Origin: Bacteroidales bacterium UBA6267
GTDB lineage: Bacteria > Bacteroidota > Bacteroidia > Bacteroidales > UBA1556
Assembly: GCA_002440745.1 (NCBI GenBank)
Contig: DJVB01000063.1
Span: 43,319 to 107,318 of the forward strand
Direction of reading: 5' to 3'
Length of the DNA stretch: 64,000 bases
This document shows positions 53,361 to 62,800 of this stretch, piece after piece. The translations under genes and the position numbers were made by a program. How positions within the stretch are numbered: position 1 is the stretch's first letter; each line of letters opens with the position of its first letter. The notes beneath the pieces are model-generated. The model made no database searches. It saw only the letters and a list, made by a program, of their open reading frames with translations, and had not been told where the DNA came from.

Positions 53361-55148
53361 TTGCAAAAGCTACCATTTCATTTAACCAAAAAATCTTGGA
53401 TTACACCGTTTGCGCAACATAAAATCCTAACCTTAATCGTGTGCATTCTGGCCATTTTTTTCTTGTTTCAATATCGTTTCTCGAGAATTCAACCCAACGA
53501 AAACCCAAGTCTAAAAGTAACCACTTGGGATGCTTTTGGTTACTATCTATATCTTCCCGGCATATTTATTTATCAGGATGTCAAAGATTTACAATGGCTA
53601 CCGGAGATTGAAAACAAATACCAACTTACCGGAGGAGATCTTTACCAGGCAAATCGCTACAAAAACGGCAACTTTGTTTTTAAATATTTGGGAGGAGTGG
53701 CCATTTTAGAAGCGCCATTTTTTGCAATTGCTCACCTCTATGCAAAGCTCTCGCCCTACCCTGCCGATGGATTTTCGGCTCCCTATCAATATGCTCTCGC
53801 CATTGGTGCACTGTTTTACTTTTCTTATGCAATTTTCCTTCTTCGACACCTTTTATTACTCTATTTCAGCGATTTAGCCACAGCCATCACCATTATACTT
53901 TTAGTTTTAGCCACGAATCTGCCCCAATACATAGCTGTCGAAAGTGCCATGAGTCATGCTTATATTTTCCCCTTATATGCACTTATTATTTGGCTGACTA
54001 TCCGATGGCATAAGTCCCCAACCCCCTACTCTGCATTTCTGATTGGTTTAACCATCGGCTTAGCGACAATTTCACGCCCAACTGAGTTGATTATGGTTTT
54101 TATACCCATTTTTTGGAATACACAAAACAAAATTGTTGCGAAAGAAAAATGGCAAAATGTAAAAAAACATCTCAATCAACTCTATTTAGCTCTTGCAGGA
54201 GGTTTCATTGGAATCGCACCTCAACTAATTTATTGGCAAATAGTTACGGGATTCCTAATATATGATGTTGGCAGCAAATGGTATTTTCTAAATCCATTTT
54301 TCGATGTCTTAATCGGCTGGCCGCAAGGTTGGTTTATCTATACTCCGATTACTATTCTATTCATCTTTGGACTATTTTTTATAAAAAAATTCCCTTTTTC
54401 CAAATCATTCACCATTTTCATCTTAGTAAACATCTGGATTATAATATCTTGGGCCGACTGGAAATATGGAGCATCTTATTCCACAAGGGCCTTAGTCCAA
54501 AGCTATCCGGTGATGGCTTTTCCATTTGCAGCCCTTATCAGCCAAATTCTAAAAACCAAATGGAAGTACGCCCTTATTCCCATTGGATTCTATTTGATTT
54601 TCGTAAATCTTTTTCAACTTAAACAATATCAAAACGGGATACTTCACCATCGAGATATGAACCGAAAGTACTATGCAGCCATTTATTTGGATTCAAATCC
54701 TACACCATTGGATATGAGTCTATTATATAATCCCGAAAAACTAAAAAACCCGAAAGAGTATCAAAGAATTTCACTATACAAATCATCAGAAACCATTGAT
54801 TTATTTGCGAACAATGGAAACCCGATAATTTTAGATAAGACCAATTTTCTTATTGATTCTCAAAACTTTAAAAAAGAAAACTGGCTTTATTTTCAAATGG
54901 ATATGAGTTCCCATTTCGGATTTTGGGATAGTTGGATTGTGTGTAAAATAAGTGGTGATTCGCTGTTGAAAGAAGTTCGATATAGAATCGGAAATCCGCT
55001 GACCATCCACGACAGCATAAATCGGTATGAGTTTTTTGTCAAAATCCCCGAAACTAAAATTGAATCACTTGAATATCAACTTTCTATCGAAACAGACAGT
55101 TATTTCACCGGAAAATTAAGGAGTTTAGAAGTTCAATTTTATAGATAA
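53361..55148 (+). CDS. Large polytopic membrane protein, GT-C glycosyltransferase-like
   Basis: 595 residues from a TTG at 53361, chosen because the promoter at 53308-53336 excludes the earlier TTG and no ATG precedes the first helix. About eleven hydrophobic helices fill residues 20-440, with a long periplasmic loop between the first two that holds an aspartate in TTWDAFGYYLYLPG; such loops with acidic residues near helix 1 are seen in GT-C (ArnT/PMT-like) enzymes that use polyprenyl-phosphate sugars. A C-terminal soluble domain (about 470-595) looks beta-rich. The substrate is unknown. Confidence 0.75.
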   Translation: MQKLPFHLTKKSWITPFAQHKILTLIVCILAIFFLFQYRFSRIQPNENPSLKVTTWDAFGYYLYLPGIFIYQDVKDLQWLPEIENKYQLTGGDLYQANRYKNGNFVFKYLGGVAILEAPFFAIAHLYAKLSPYPADGFSAPYQYALAIGALFYFSYAIFLLRHLLLLYFSDLATAITIILLVLATNLPQYIAVESAMSHAYIFPLYALIIWLTIRWHKSPTPYSAFLIGLTIGLATISRPTELIMVFIPIFWNTQNKIVAKEKWQNVKKHLNQLYLALAGGFIGIAPQLIYWQIVTGFLIYDVGSKWYFLNPFFDVLIGWPQGWFIYTPITILFIFGLFFIKKFPFSKSFTIFILVNIWIIISWADWKYGASYSTRALVQSYPVMAFPFAALISQILKTKWKYALIPIGFYLIFVNLFQLKQYQNGILHHRDMNRKYYAAIYLDSNPTPLDMSLLYNPEKLKNPKEYQRISLYKSSETIDLFANNGNPIILDKTNFLIDSQNFKKENWLYFQMDMSSHFGFWDSWIVCKISGDSLLKEVRYRIGNPLTIHDSINRYEFFVKIPETKIESLEYQLSIETDSYFTGKLRSLEVQFYR

Positions 55149-55172
55149 ACCTAAGCCTTTTTGCTTTACCAC

Positions 55173-57413
55173 CTAAATCATTGGTTTCAAATACTTACTA
55201 AGCAAATTCCTCAATTCATCTGCAGAAATAGGTTTAGAAATATAGTCATCAAATCCTGAATCAAGAATATTTTGCTTTTCCGTTTCAAAAGCAAAAGCTG
55301 TTTGGGCAATGATAATCTGCTTTGGGCAAGATTCTTTAATCAATTTAGCGGCCTGAATTCCATCCATTTCCGGCATTTGAATGTCCATTAAAATAAGATT
55401 ATAACTATTGGATTTACATTCGTTTAAAGCACTAATTCCATTATCACTTATCTTCGACTTAAGGCCAAAACGGTCGAGAATTTTCTTTAATAGATTCGCA
55501 CTATAGTAATCATCTTCCACGATTAGAACACTGTTATCCGGTGAAAAAACAACCTTCCGAACATTAACTTTATCTAATTCATTTTCAACACCTTCTTTTC
55601 CAACCGGAATCTTAACAATAAACTCTGTACCGGCATCTTCCTTCGACTCAAAACTGATTTCACCGCCAAGTAAATTTACTAATCCATCAACGATTGAAAG
55701 CCCTATGCCGAGACCGCCATAGAGTACAGGAGCATGTTTATCAACCTTTGTAAATCTATCAAAAATCTGAGACTTGGCATACTCAGGGATACCAATTCCT
55801 GTATCTTTAACCGAAATTGACAAATGCTTCATACCATCGAACTCAAGTTGCAAACTAACAGTGCCTTTATGGGTAAACTTGAAAGAATTACTCAACAAAT
55901 TGAAAATGATTTGCTTAACGCGCATTTCATCGGTTTTAACAATAGCATTTAAGTTTTCTTTATCAAAGGAATGATGAAACAAAACATCGGGTTTTTCTTC
56001 ACGAAACGGTGAGTTTTCAATATCAACTAATAAATTTTCAGCAAATTTCAGCAGATTTACTTCCTTTTCCGAAACGCTTAGATGCCCCGACTCCACCATC
56101 GAAATATCCAAAATATCATTAATTATCGCCACTAAATCATTTCCGCGCCGCTGGATTATATTTGCAAAATCAAGCAATTGCTCTCGATTATCGATAAATT
56201 CACTCATCAAATCCGAAAAACCGATGATTGCATTTAGTGGAGTACGAATTTCATGAGACATATTTTGCAAAAATGCAGTCTTCAGTTTATCACTCTGTTC
56301 CGCTTTATCTTTTGCAATTTCAAGTTGGGAATTTATAGATTTTATCTCTGAAATTCTAAGTTGTAAATCCTCATTCAAATGTAGATATTCGTTATTAAGC
56401 ACTTGATATTCATCATTTTTCTTCAATAAATCAGCTTCATATTTCTTTCGTGAGTTAATATCCTCTAAAATTAAAATCAATTGATTTGGGGCAGGAGAAT
56501 ATCCCATAACCGACACCCAAACTTGAAAACTTTCAATGAAAATCTCTTCCGAATCCATAGTTTTTTCATGGATTACCCGATCGATAAATTTGAAAAGCTG
56601 TGTTTGCTTAAACGGCTTAATTACAGATAAATCTGAAAGGAAACGACCTTTGAGTTCAGTTTTGGAAATCATTTTAGAAAAAGCCTGATTATGATCAATA
56701 ATTTGATAATCCTGATTATCTAACAACGATTTTTCCAAAAAGACCATACCGTTTTGCATATTGTTCAACAAATCGCGGTAGCTAGATTCCGTATAACTTA
56801 GTTGTTGTTGTGCAAGAAATTCCTTCTTTAATAAGAAGTAAAAAAACAAACAAAGCAATGTCAGAAATATAGCTGAGCTTAAGAGAGTTATCAAAAATAT
56901 GGAATTAAAACGAGCTTGCCTTTTCTCGAATCTCAGGGTGAGCAAAAAGCCAACCTCTTCGGAATCTTTTTCAAGTTGAAAAAACACCTGTCGAAGCTCC
57001 GTTTCTAACTTCGGCTGACGTTTAACTTCAATCCTACGAGCCTCAAGTATTTTTCGGAAAACCTGAATATTTTGGGAGAAGCGGTTCACAATCAATGAAT
57101 CAGATTCGTTTCTGTAGGCCGGCTTGTGAAGAATCTCTAAACTTCGTTCAAAATTGACAATCGCTTGATTGAGATAGGTATTAGCAACCTGCGGGTCGAA
57201 AGGCACGGTAACACTATCAGAATCAGACAAAACACTGAATAACAACCCTTTAGTAAGATCAACTCTGGCAAGTTTATAATTTTGCAAAATCCTTTTATTC
57301 TCCTCAATAATTCTCCCTTGATAATAATAAATGATGGAAATAATAGTAATTACAGCTAATGAAAACCCTATTGCCAAAATAAGTAGTGACCGATTGTTGA
57401 ATTTCTTAATCAT
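55173..57413 (-). CDS. Hybrid sensor histidine kinase with receiver domain
   Basis: 746 residues: helix at about 10-30, a periplasmic helical-bundle domain (about 35-165), second helix (about 168-192), PAS-like region (about 205-320), coiled coil (about 335-375), HisKA with SHEIRTPLNAIIGF (His near 385), a HATPase domain (N-box NLLSNSFKF; DTGIGIP near 540; GGLGIGLSIV near 560), and a receiver domain (about 630-745) with VEDD and the phospho-acceptor Asp in LILMDIQMPEMDG near 676. It lacks its own output domain, so a separate regulator must follow. It starts 30 bases after the solute-binding gene, which probably supplies its signal. Confidence 0.95.
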   Translation of the reverse strand: MIKKFNNRSLLILAIGFSLAVITIISIIYYYQGRIIEENKRILQNYKLARVDLTKGLLFSVLSDSDSVTVPFDPQVANTYLNQAIVNFERSLEILHKPAYRNESDSLIVNRFSQNIQVFRKILEARRIEVKRQPKLETELRQVFFQLEKDSEEVGFLLTLRFEKRQARFNSIFLITLLSSAIFLTLLCLFFYFLLKKEFLAQQQLSYTESSYRDLLNNMQNGMVFLEKSLLDNQDYQIIDHNQAFSKMISKTELKGRFLSDLSVIKPFKQTQLFKFIDRVIHEKTMDSEEIFIESFQVWVSVMGYSPAPNQLILILEDINSRKKYEADLLKKNDEYQVLNNEYLHLNEDLQLRISEIKSINSQLEIAKDKAEQSDKLKTAFLQNMSHEIRTPLNAIIGFSDLMSEFIDNREQLLDFANIIQRRGNDLVAIINDILDISMVESGHLSVSEKEVNLLKFAENLLVDIENSPFREEKPDVLFHHSFDKENLNAIVKTDEMRVKQIIFNLLSNSFKFTHKGTVSLQLEFDGMKHLSISVKDTGIGIPEYAKSQIFDRFTKVDKHAPVLYGGLGIGLSIVDGLVNLLGGEISFESKEDAGTEFIVKIPVGKEGVENELDKVNVRKVVFSPDNSVLIVEDDYYSANLLKKILDRFGLKSKISDNGISALNECKSNSYNLILMDIQMPEMDGIQAAKLIKESCPKQIIIAQTAFAFETEKQNILDSGFDDYISKPISADELRNLLSKYLKPMI

Positions 57414-57443
57414 AATTTTAAATATTAAAGAAATTATTAAAAC

Positions 57444-58289
57444 TTACTTATAAATTTTCAACTCCTTTTTGGAAAAACCAAAAGAATGAACCAACTTCAA
57501 ATGCTGTTCGGAGCCCACAAAGCCAACCAAAATTTCATTAAAAGCTTCAATCAATTCTTCATCACGTTTATTGAATGCAAAGCCCCCAATACCGTAATTG
57601 TTCAATCTGGCCAAACTATCCAAAAACTCTGATTCTTTTACAGAAAACCCCACATTTTCGCTGATCATCCATCGAAGTGTAGGTAAAGAAAGCACCAAGC
57701 AATCCGTAATACCTTGGTCAACAGATAATCTTGCGGTTTGAGCATCGGGAAACTCTTTGATTGCATTTTTCAAATAACCAACATCCCTTAAAAAAGACTG
57801 TTCATAAGAGCCCGATAAAACAGCCATTTCTAAGGAAAAAACCGTGTCGCCATTATTAAAAATCGAATCCAATAAGCAAAAATCACCTTTTGGATGCAGT
57901 ACGCCCGGACAAACCCTAAAGGTTGGGGTTGAGAAAGAAACCTTCGTAACACGCTCAGGAGTGATGAATAAACCGGACGCAATCATGTCAATTTCAGACG
58001 TTTGCAAACTTTGAATCAGCATCCCGAAATCCATTAATTGCCAGTCGATTTCTTCAATTCCTAAACTATCACAAACCACTTTGCATAATTCAATAGATTC
58101 GCCGGTCAAATTTCCATCCTTATCAAAAAACGCATAAGGAGGTTCAATTGCATAACCCACCCGAATTCGCTTTTCCTTGAAAATACTACATGAAGCATGC
58201 TGATTAAATACGCAATTGCGAAAAAGGAATACCCCTGCAATTATCACGCTGAATATCAATATAATAAAAAAAATACTTTTGGATTTCAT
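57444..58289 (-). CDS. Membrane-anchored amino-acid-type solute-binding protein
   Basis: 281 residues. An N-terminal helix (about 5-23) is followed by a bilobed SBP family 3 domain: RVGYAIEPPYAFFDKDGNLTGESIELCKVVCDSLGI (about 42-77), DMIASGLFITPERVTKVSFSTPTF (about 99-123), and a late AFNEILVGFVGSEQHLKL helix. No ABC permease or ATPase is near; instead the gene leads directly into a hybrid histidine kinase, so it most likely senses a small ligand for that kinase. Its start overlaps the stop of the small basic protein frame by four bases (ATGA). Confidence 0.85.
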   Translation of the reverse strand: MKSKSIFFIILIFSVIIAGVFLFRNCVFNQHASCSIFKEKRIRVGYAIEPPYAFFDKDGNLTGESIELCKVVCDSLGIEEIDWQLMDFGMLIQSLQTSEIDMIASGLFITPERVTKVSFSTPTFRVCPGVLHPKGDFCLLDSIFNNGDTVFSLEMAVLSGSYEQSFLRDVGYLKNAIKEFPDAQTARLSVDQGITDCLVLSLPTLRWMISENVGFSVKESEFLDSLARLNNYGIGGFAFNKRDEELIEAFNEILVGFVGSEQHLKLVHSFGFSKKELKIYK

Positions 58290-58600
58290 TTAAAATGATT
58301 TATGCGATTATTGTCGTAATAGTAAGTTATAAAAAAAGAATCTATAAAATTACTAATAATTATAACAATGAAGCAAGGCATATAAATCATTTTTTTGAAG
58401 TGTATGAAAAAGAGAGGGAAAATTGCTATTACGAAAAAAGGCAGGTCGTTTTGGCCTGCCTTGTTCTTTTTGCGGTTATAAATCTTCTTCGATTTATGCA
58501 CCTTATGCTTGGGCAAGGGATGCCCAAAAGCTTCAATCTCTGCCTCTCGCGATGCTTTGCGATTGGCTTTAAGATACAGGTTTAATGTTTTGTTTTTCAT
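58286..58600 (-). CDS. Small basic protein with a terminator-like hairpin inside the frame
   Basis: 104 residues from the ATG at 58600 (a longer frame from 58651 begins in the promoter region). The first about 55 residues are strongly basic and read like a conserved small protein (MKNKTLNLYLKANRKASREA ... HKVHKSKKIYNRKKNKAG). After QNDLPFF the remainder is hydrophobic and AT-rich and may be only a chance extension. The codons for AGQNDLPFF form a hairpin with a T run on this strand. TATCTTTG at 58632-58625 (reverse) gives a -7 box. Real gene, end uncertain. Confidence 0.6.
   Translation of the reverse strand: MKNKTLNLYLKANRKASREAEIEAFGHPLPKHKVHKSKKIYNRKKNKAGQNDLPFFVIAIFPLFFIHFKKMIYMPCFIVIIISNFIDSFFITYYYDNNRINHFK
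58434..58460 (-). terminator. Intrinsic terminator-like hairpin inside the small basic protein frame
   Basis: GGCAGG (58440-58445) and CCTGCC (58455-58460) pair, extended by a G-U pair, and on the reverse strand are followed by TTTTTT (58439-58434). It lies inside the codons for AGQNDLPFF. Confidence 0.65.
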
Positions 58601-58624
58601 AACTTTATACTTAAAAAATCGGGG

Positions 58625-58632
58625 CAAAGATA
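58625..58632 (-). promoter_or_regulatory. -7 box of the small basic protein gene
   Basis: TATCTTTG on the reverse strand, exact to TAnnTTTG, 24 bases before the ATG at 58600. No matching -33 TTG is visible. Confidence 0.45.
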
Positions 58633-58752
58633 GCAACAATTCGCATACCATTTATAACTGAAGATGGACACTTATATTACATTTAACCATTTTATACTAT
58701 GTTATAAACTAATATAACGTTTAATAATTCTCATGATTCCCTACATTTTCAA

Positions 58753-59802
58753 TTAATACATCACCGTCACATGTCCTTTATAAACCCTCACCTCTCCTGT
58801 CTTAATCGCTTGTGCTTTAATAATAAAGAAATACACTCCGGCACTCACCTTATTTCCTTTATAGAATCCATCCCAATTTTCTGAGTTGTTATTGTCAAAA
58901 ACCAAATCACCCCATCGGTTGAATACCTGCGTTTCAAACTCCCACTGCTCTTGGTTTTTATACTTGAATTTATCGTTATAGCCATCGCCGTTGGGCGTGA
59001 ACACGTTGGGGATTATCAATGAATCTATTGGAATTAAGTTGGTATCTGGGCCACAATAATAAACACTTACATCATCAATATAAATATAAGTCCAAACATC
59101 GCCAAATAGTGTATCTAATTCTTTAAAGTTGCCGATTGTCAGGTATTCCTCTCCACCATTTGCGATAAAAGTGCCGCTGACTTTAATCCAGTTTACGGTA
59201 TCAATACTTGGACCCATCATTGCTGAAACCTGAGGAGTTATGTAAATATTTTGTGGTTGCCCTGTTCCAATACCGGAAGCTCTTCGTACAATGGTGTCTG
59301 TAAATAACATTCCAAGTTCAACCATATCATATCTTGTTGGAGGAGAACCTGCACCAACTCCAGTCATAGAATAATAAAATTCAGCACAATAGGTGTAATT
59401 TGCTGTTAGTTTTTTGTTGAGTTTCACTTCAATATATTCTCTAAACTGATAATAATACTGGTAAAAAGTATCATTTTCCAATACACAAATTCCACAATAT
59501 GCATTTCCTTTATTTGGTATTTGAAAACCTGAAACATTAAAAGGGGTACAATACAGTGATTGATTACAAGCATGGTAAATTTCACTCGACCCTGAACCAT
59601 CAGGTAATGAATAACCAAGCGGTATACTCAACATCTTTGACATTGGAGCAAACCAGTTTTTACAATTGTTGGTCAGCTGACCTGGTCCAGTAGGACAACT
59701 ATCCAACTGCTCAAAAGAAGGATTGGGCACGTAGTTATACTGAGCATTTAAATTAACACTTAAAGCAATAACAAAAACTATATCTAAAAAAATCCTTCTC
59801 AT
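58753..59802 (-). CDS. Secreted protein with gliding-motility-type (T9SS type B) C-terminal domain
   Basis: 349 residues from the ATG at 59802; an earlier in-frame ATG at 59829 lies in the loop of a terminator and is rejected. Signal peptide about 1-21 (ending LNAQ). The N-terminal part starts NYVPNPSFEQLDSCPTGPGQL, a carbohydrate-binding-like opening, and the C-terminal about 85 residues are the CHU_C/gliding-motility-associated domain: IIPNVFTPNGDGYNDKF ... VFNRWGDLVFD ... WDGFYKGNKVSAGVYFFII. Type IX secretion would place it on the surface or in the medium. The PorV-dependent sorting machinery itself is not in the window. Confidence 0.93.
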   Translation of the reverse strand: MRRIFLDIVFVIALSVNLNAQYNYVPNPSFEQLDSCPTGPGQLTNNCKNWFAPMSKMLSIPLGYSLPDGSGSSEIYHACNQSLYCTPFNVSGFQIPNKGNAYCGICVLENDTFYQYYYQFREYIEVKLNKKLTANYTYCAEFYYSMTGVGAGSPPTRYDMVELGMLFTDTIVRRASGIGTGQPQNIYITPQVSAMMGPSIDTVNWIKVSGTFIANGGEEYLTIGNFKELDTLFGDVWTYIYIDDVSVYYCGPDTNLIPIDSLIIPNVFTPNGDGYNDKFKYKNQEQWEFETQVFNRWGDLVFDNNNSENWDGFYKGNKVSAGVYFFIIKAQAIKTGEVRVYKGHVTVMY

Positions 59803-59806
59803 AAGT

Positions 59807-59840
59807 AAAAAAAAGGAGAGCCGAAGCATTTCGGCTCTCC
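59807..59840 (-). terminator. Intrinsic terminator of the large T9SS gene
   Basis: An 11-bp perfect stem, GGAGAGCCGAA (59815-59825) with TTCGGCTCTCC (59830-59840) and a four-base loop, followed on the reverse strand by eight T (59814-59807). It ends the transcript of the 59850-63605 gene. Confidence 0.9.
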
Positions 59841-59849
59841 TATGCAGTT

Positions 59850-62800
59850 TTATGGTTTTAAAACAATTAGTTTTCCACTTTGATGGCGATATGCAGTATT
59901 CTCATTATTATTGATTTGAATACTAAATATATAGGCCCCATTGGTTAAACTATTGATATCAAGCAAGTAGAAAACATTATTTGTATTTAGTTGCTTTTCA
60001 AATATGAGTTGACCACTCAGGTTAAATACTTTAAGAACACCGTTTATCTCTTCTCCTTTAGGATTTTCAAACTCAATATTTAATATATCTTGTGCAGGAT
60101 TAGGATAAAGCTTGATTGCATCCTTATCAACATTATTTGCTTTTTCAGGCTGTAAACGAAATGCTACACCATAATCATCAGGATTAAAATTGATCATGAT
60201 TCTTGCCGTGTAAACTCCGTCTCCTCCCTCATAAGGGGTTTGATTGGCAATTTCGAATAAAGTATTATAATCTGACTCAGAAAGATGATAAACGCCTTTG
60301 CACCAAGTATTTAAATAAATAGAAAGCACCGTTTTTAAATTGGAATAAATATTCGATGTGGGTTCAATCAAGTTGTTCATTGAGTCGGCTCGATGATAAT
60401 CTTCTGCTTCTATCAGGTCGTAAACCTTGGTGAAGTCACCAATATTACTCATGCGCACACTATCGAAAAACTCTTGATAATTCACATCCTTGTATCCGCC
60501 AAGCCACATCAGCGTAGTATCTTCGGCAAGCATTTCATATAAAAATCTGGCGTCATAAGCTCTAAACTCATTCAGTAGGTCGATATAATCCAATCCTTCC
60601 AAGATATCCTCAAAAAGAAAATCCCTTATTTCATCTGTAATGACTTCATCTTCCAGAATAGCTAAAGTGCCGGAATTTGTTCCGGTACCGGTTGGGCTTC
60701 CACCTCCGGTTGATGTTCCTGTGCCTGTAGTAGTACCTACACAATAGTGGTTGTCTGTTGAATTTTGATATGGTAAAATTTGCGGTTGCACCGTATTTAG
60801 TTGATTTGGAATATATTGCGAAATATAATTTGGTCCATAATACCACTTCACAGTTCCAGTCCAATTGAAATTATTATAATTAACATCGGTAGCCAATTGC
60901 TGATTTCCTGCAATAGCCCCTGAGGTTGACCATTTATTATGCGTATTCCATGTGCCAAGATGGCCTTGCTCAGTTATGGTTGTTTGTTGTCCAAAATAGA
61001 ATCCGTATTTATAAGTTATCAGGTCGTTGCATGAATATTGGGTCAGGTTACAACTTCCGTTAGTCCAGATGCCCGTGCCCATACTTTGAATATAGTTGTC
61101 AGTTATCTCACAACCTTTGGTTTGAACGGTTTTTATTCCTACCATTTTGTCCCAATTATTGGCTATATCGGACAAAGAGACACCACCCCTTCCAATATAG
61201 TTGCTATTAACTCTAATTCCATTGCAATTATTGGTGATAATTCCATAACGAAAATCACTACTATTTCCCACAAAACGAATGGTGTTGTTAGCAATTTGTG
61301 CAAGGTCGCCGGTACCTGAATTAACATTAATTATCGAAATACCGGTTCTAAGTGCCGATGAATAAGGAAAATTATTCTCCCTAACCTTTATATTCCGATA
61401 ACTACCGATAGGTTTAGAAATAATAATTCCTTCGGTTGTATAGAAAATCAAGTTAGAATCGACACGGCTATTCAATTTAAAATCAAGCAATCGGATGCCA
61501 ACATCACAACTATCAATAGAGTTATTTGAAACAGTAGCAATCGTATTATTGGCATACACAGCGGTATGGCAATTTGTGAAATGATTGGTGTAATTACCAG
61601 GTTTTCCTATTACCATTGCTTTTGAATAGTTAATGGCAGGCAATGTTGTGTTTAAATTGCTAACATATATTGCTCCTTGAATGAATTTGTATAAAGCATT
61701 GTTAGTAACATCTTTAATAAACCTAAACTCATTATTAAAAACTTTAATGGCAGAGTTTTTAGAGATAATTCCAAATCGCATAAGATTAAATGTATTCTTT
61801 AAAGCATAAGCATCTCCAATTTCAACATTTTCAACATTTTCAACATAGACACCACAATTGCTCGGTTCACCGGAATATGGAGATAATAAAATATTGTAAG
61901 CATTTGTATTAACCGGATTTCCTGAATGAACATTGAAATTACATCCTCTTATATGCCCTTGATAAGTCACAGGATTCTGAAAAACTGAACTTCGTTGATA
62001 ATTTTTAACCTGAATGGAGTGTAAATTAGCCTCGAAATCAGTTGAATCAATATATAAAAGTGCGCCGTTAACAGAAACAAAACCGTTTATTGATTCATAA
62101 ACCCTTGAGGACTTAACATGAATTTGTTCATTCATATTATCCGCGTAAATCCCATCCCACATATATTCACAACCTGATTTTAAATCGCTATCGTATATTT
62201 TCAATATGGCGTTATTCTCTAAAATAATTTTAGAGTATGGCCCCAACCATAAATAAGAATTATTGTCAATTATCAGATTATTCTGTAAACGAACAATTCC
62301 ATTAATAATAATTTCACCTCCTGAAATATGGAGTGACTGGGAGATAATTGTGTCGTACCAATGATATGCGCCAGGAGTTGAAGAATTGTCGCAGCACTGA
62401 TACACCTCAAAAGTGGAAATATCGGAGCAATTAGTTCCTTTGAGTTTTGCTTCAACATTAACCAACGCATATTCAGGCAAATAAGGGAAACCGGATGAGT
62501 ACCAATCGATTAGAGCCGAGTCGGCACTGACCACAGTCCCTGAGCCATTAATGACAAACGAACCGCTACTATACTGATTGGTAGAAGGGTCATAAATTTG
62601 TGTGCTCCAAGTGTAAATGTAGTTGGTGTCGTAGTTTTCAATAGTATAAAGCACCGTAGAATCGCAGGTTGTGAAGGAGCCGGAAATTATGGCTGGTTCG
62701 GCTGCTATCAAATGAATAGTTTTCGATTCCGAACTGCCGGATGGAAATGTGGTAAGTGTAACCGTGTAAGTTCCTGGTTGATTGTACTGATGCCATGGAT

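Noticed and set aside
59803..59829. Earlier ATG for the T9SS type B protein
   Set aside because: The codon sits in the loop of a perfect 11-bp terminator; the signal peptide begins at the next ATG.
61818..61850. Tandem TTTTCAACAT repeat
   Set aside because: Three short units inside the T9SS gene that code for VENVENVE; simple coding redundancy, not a separate element.
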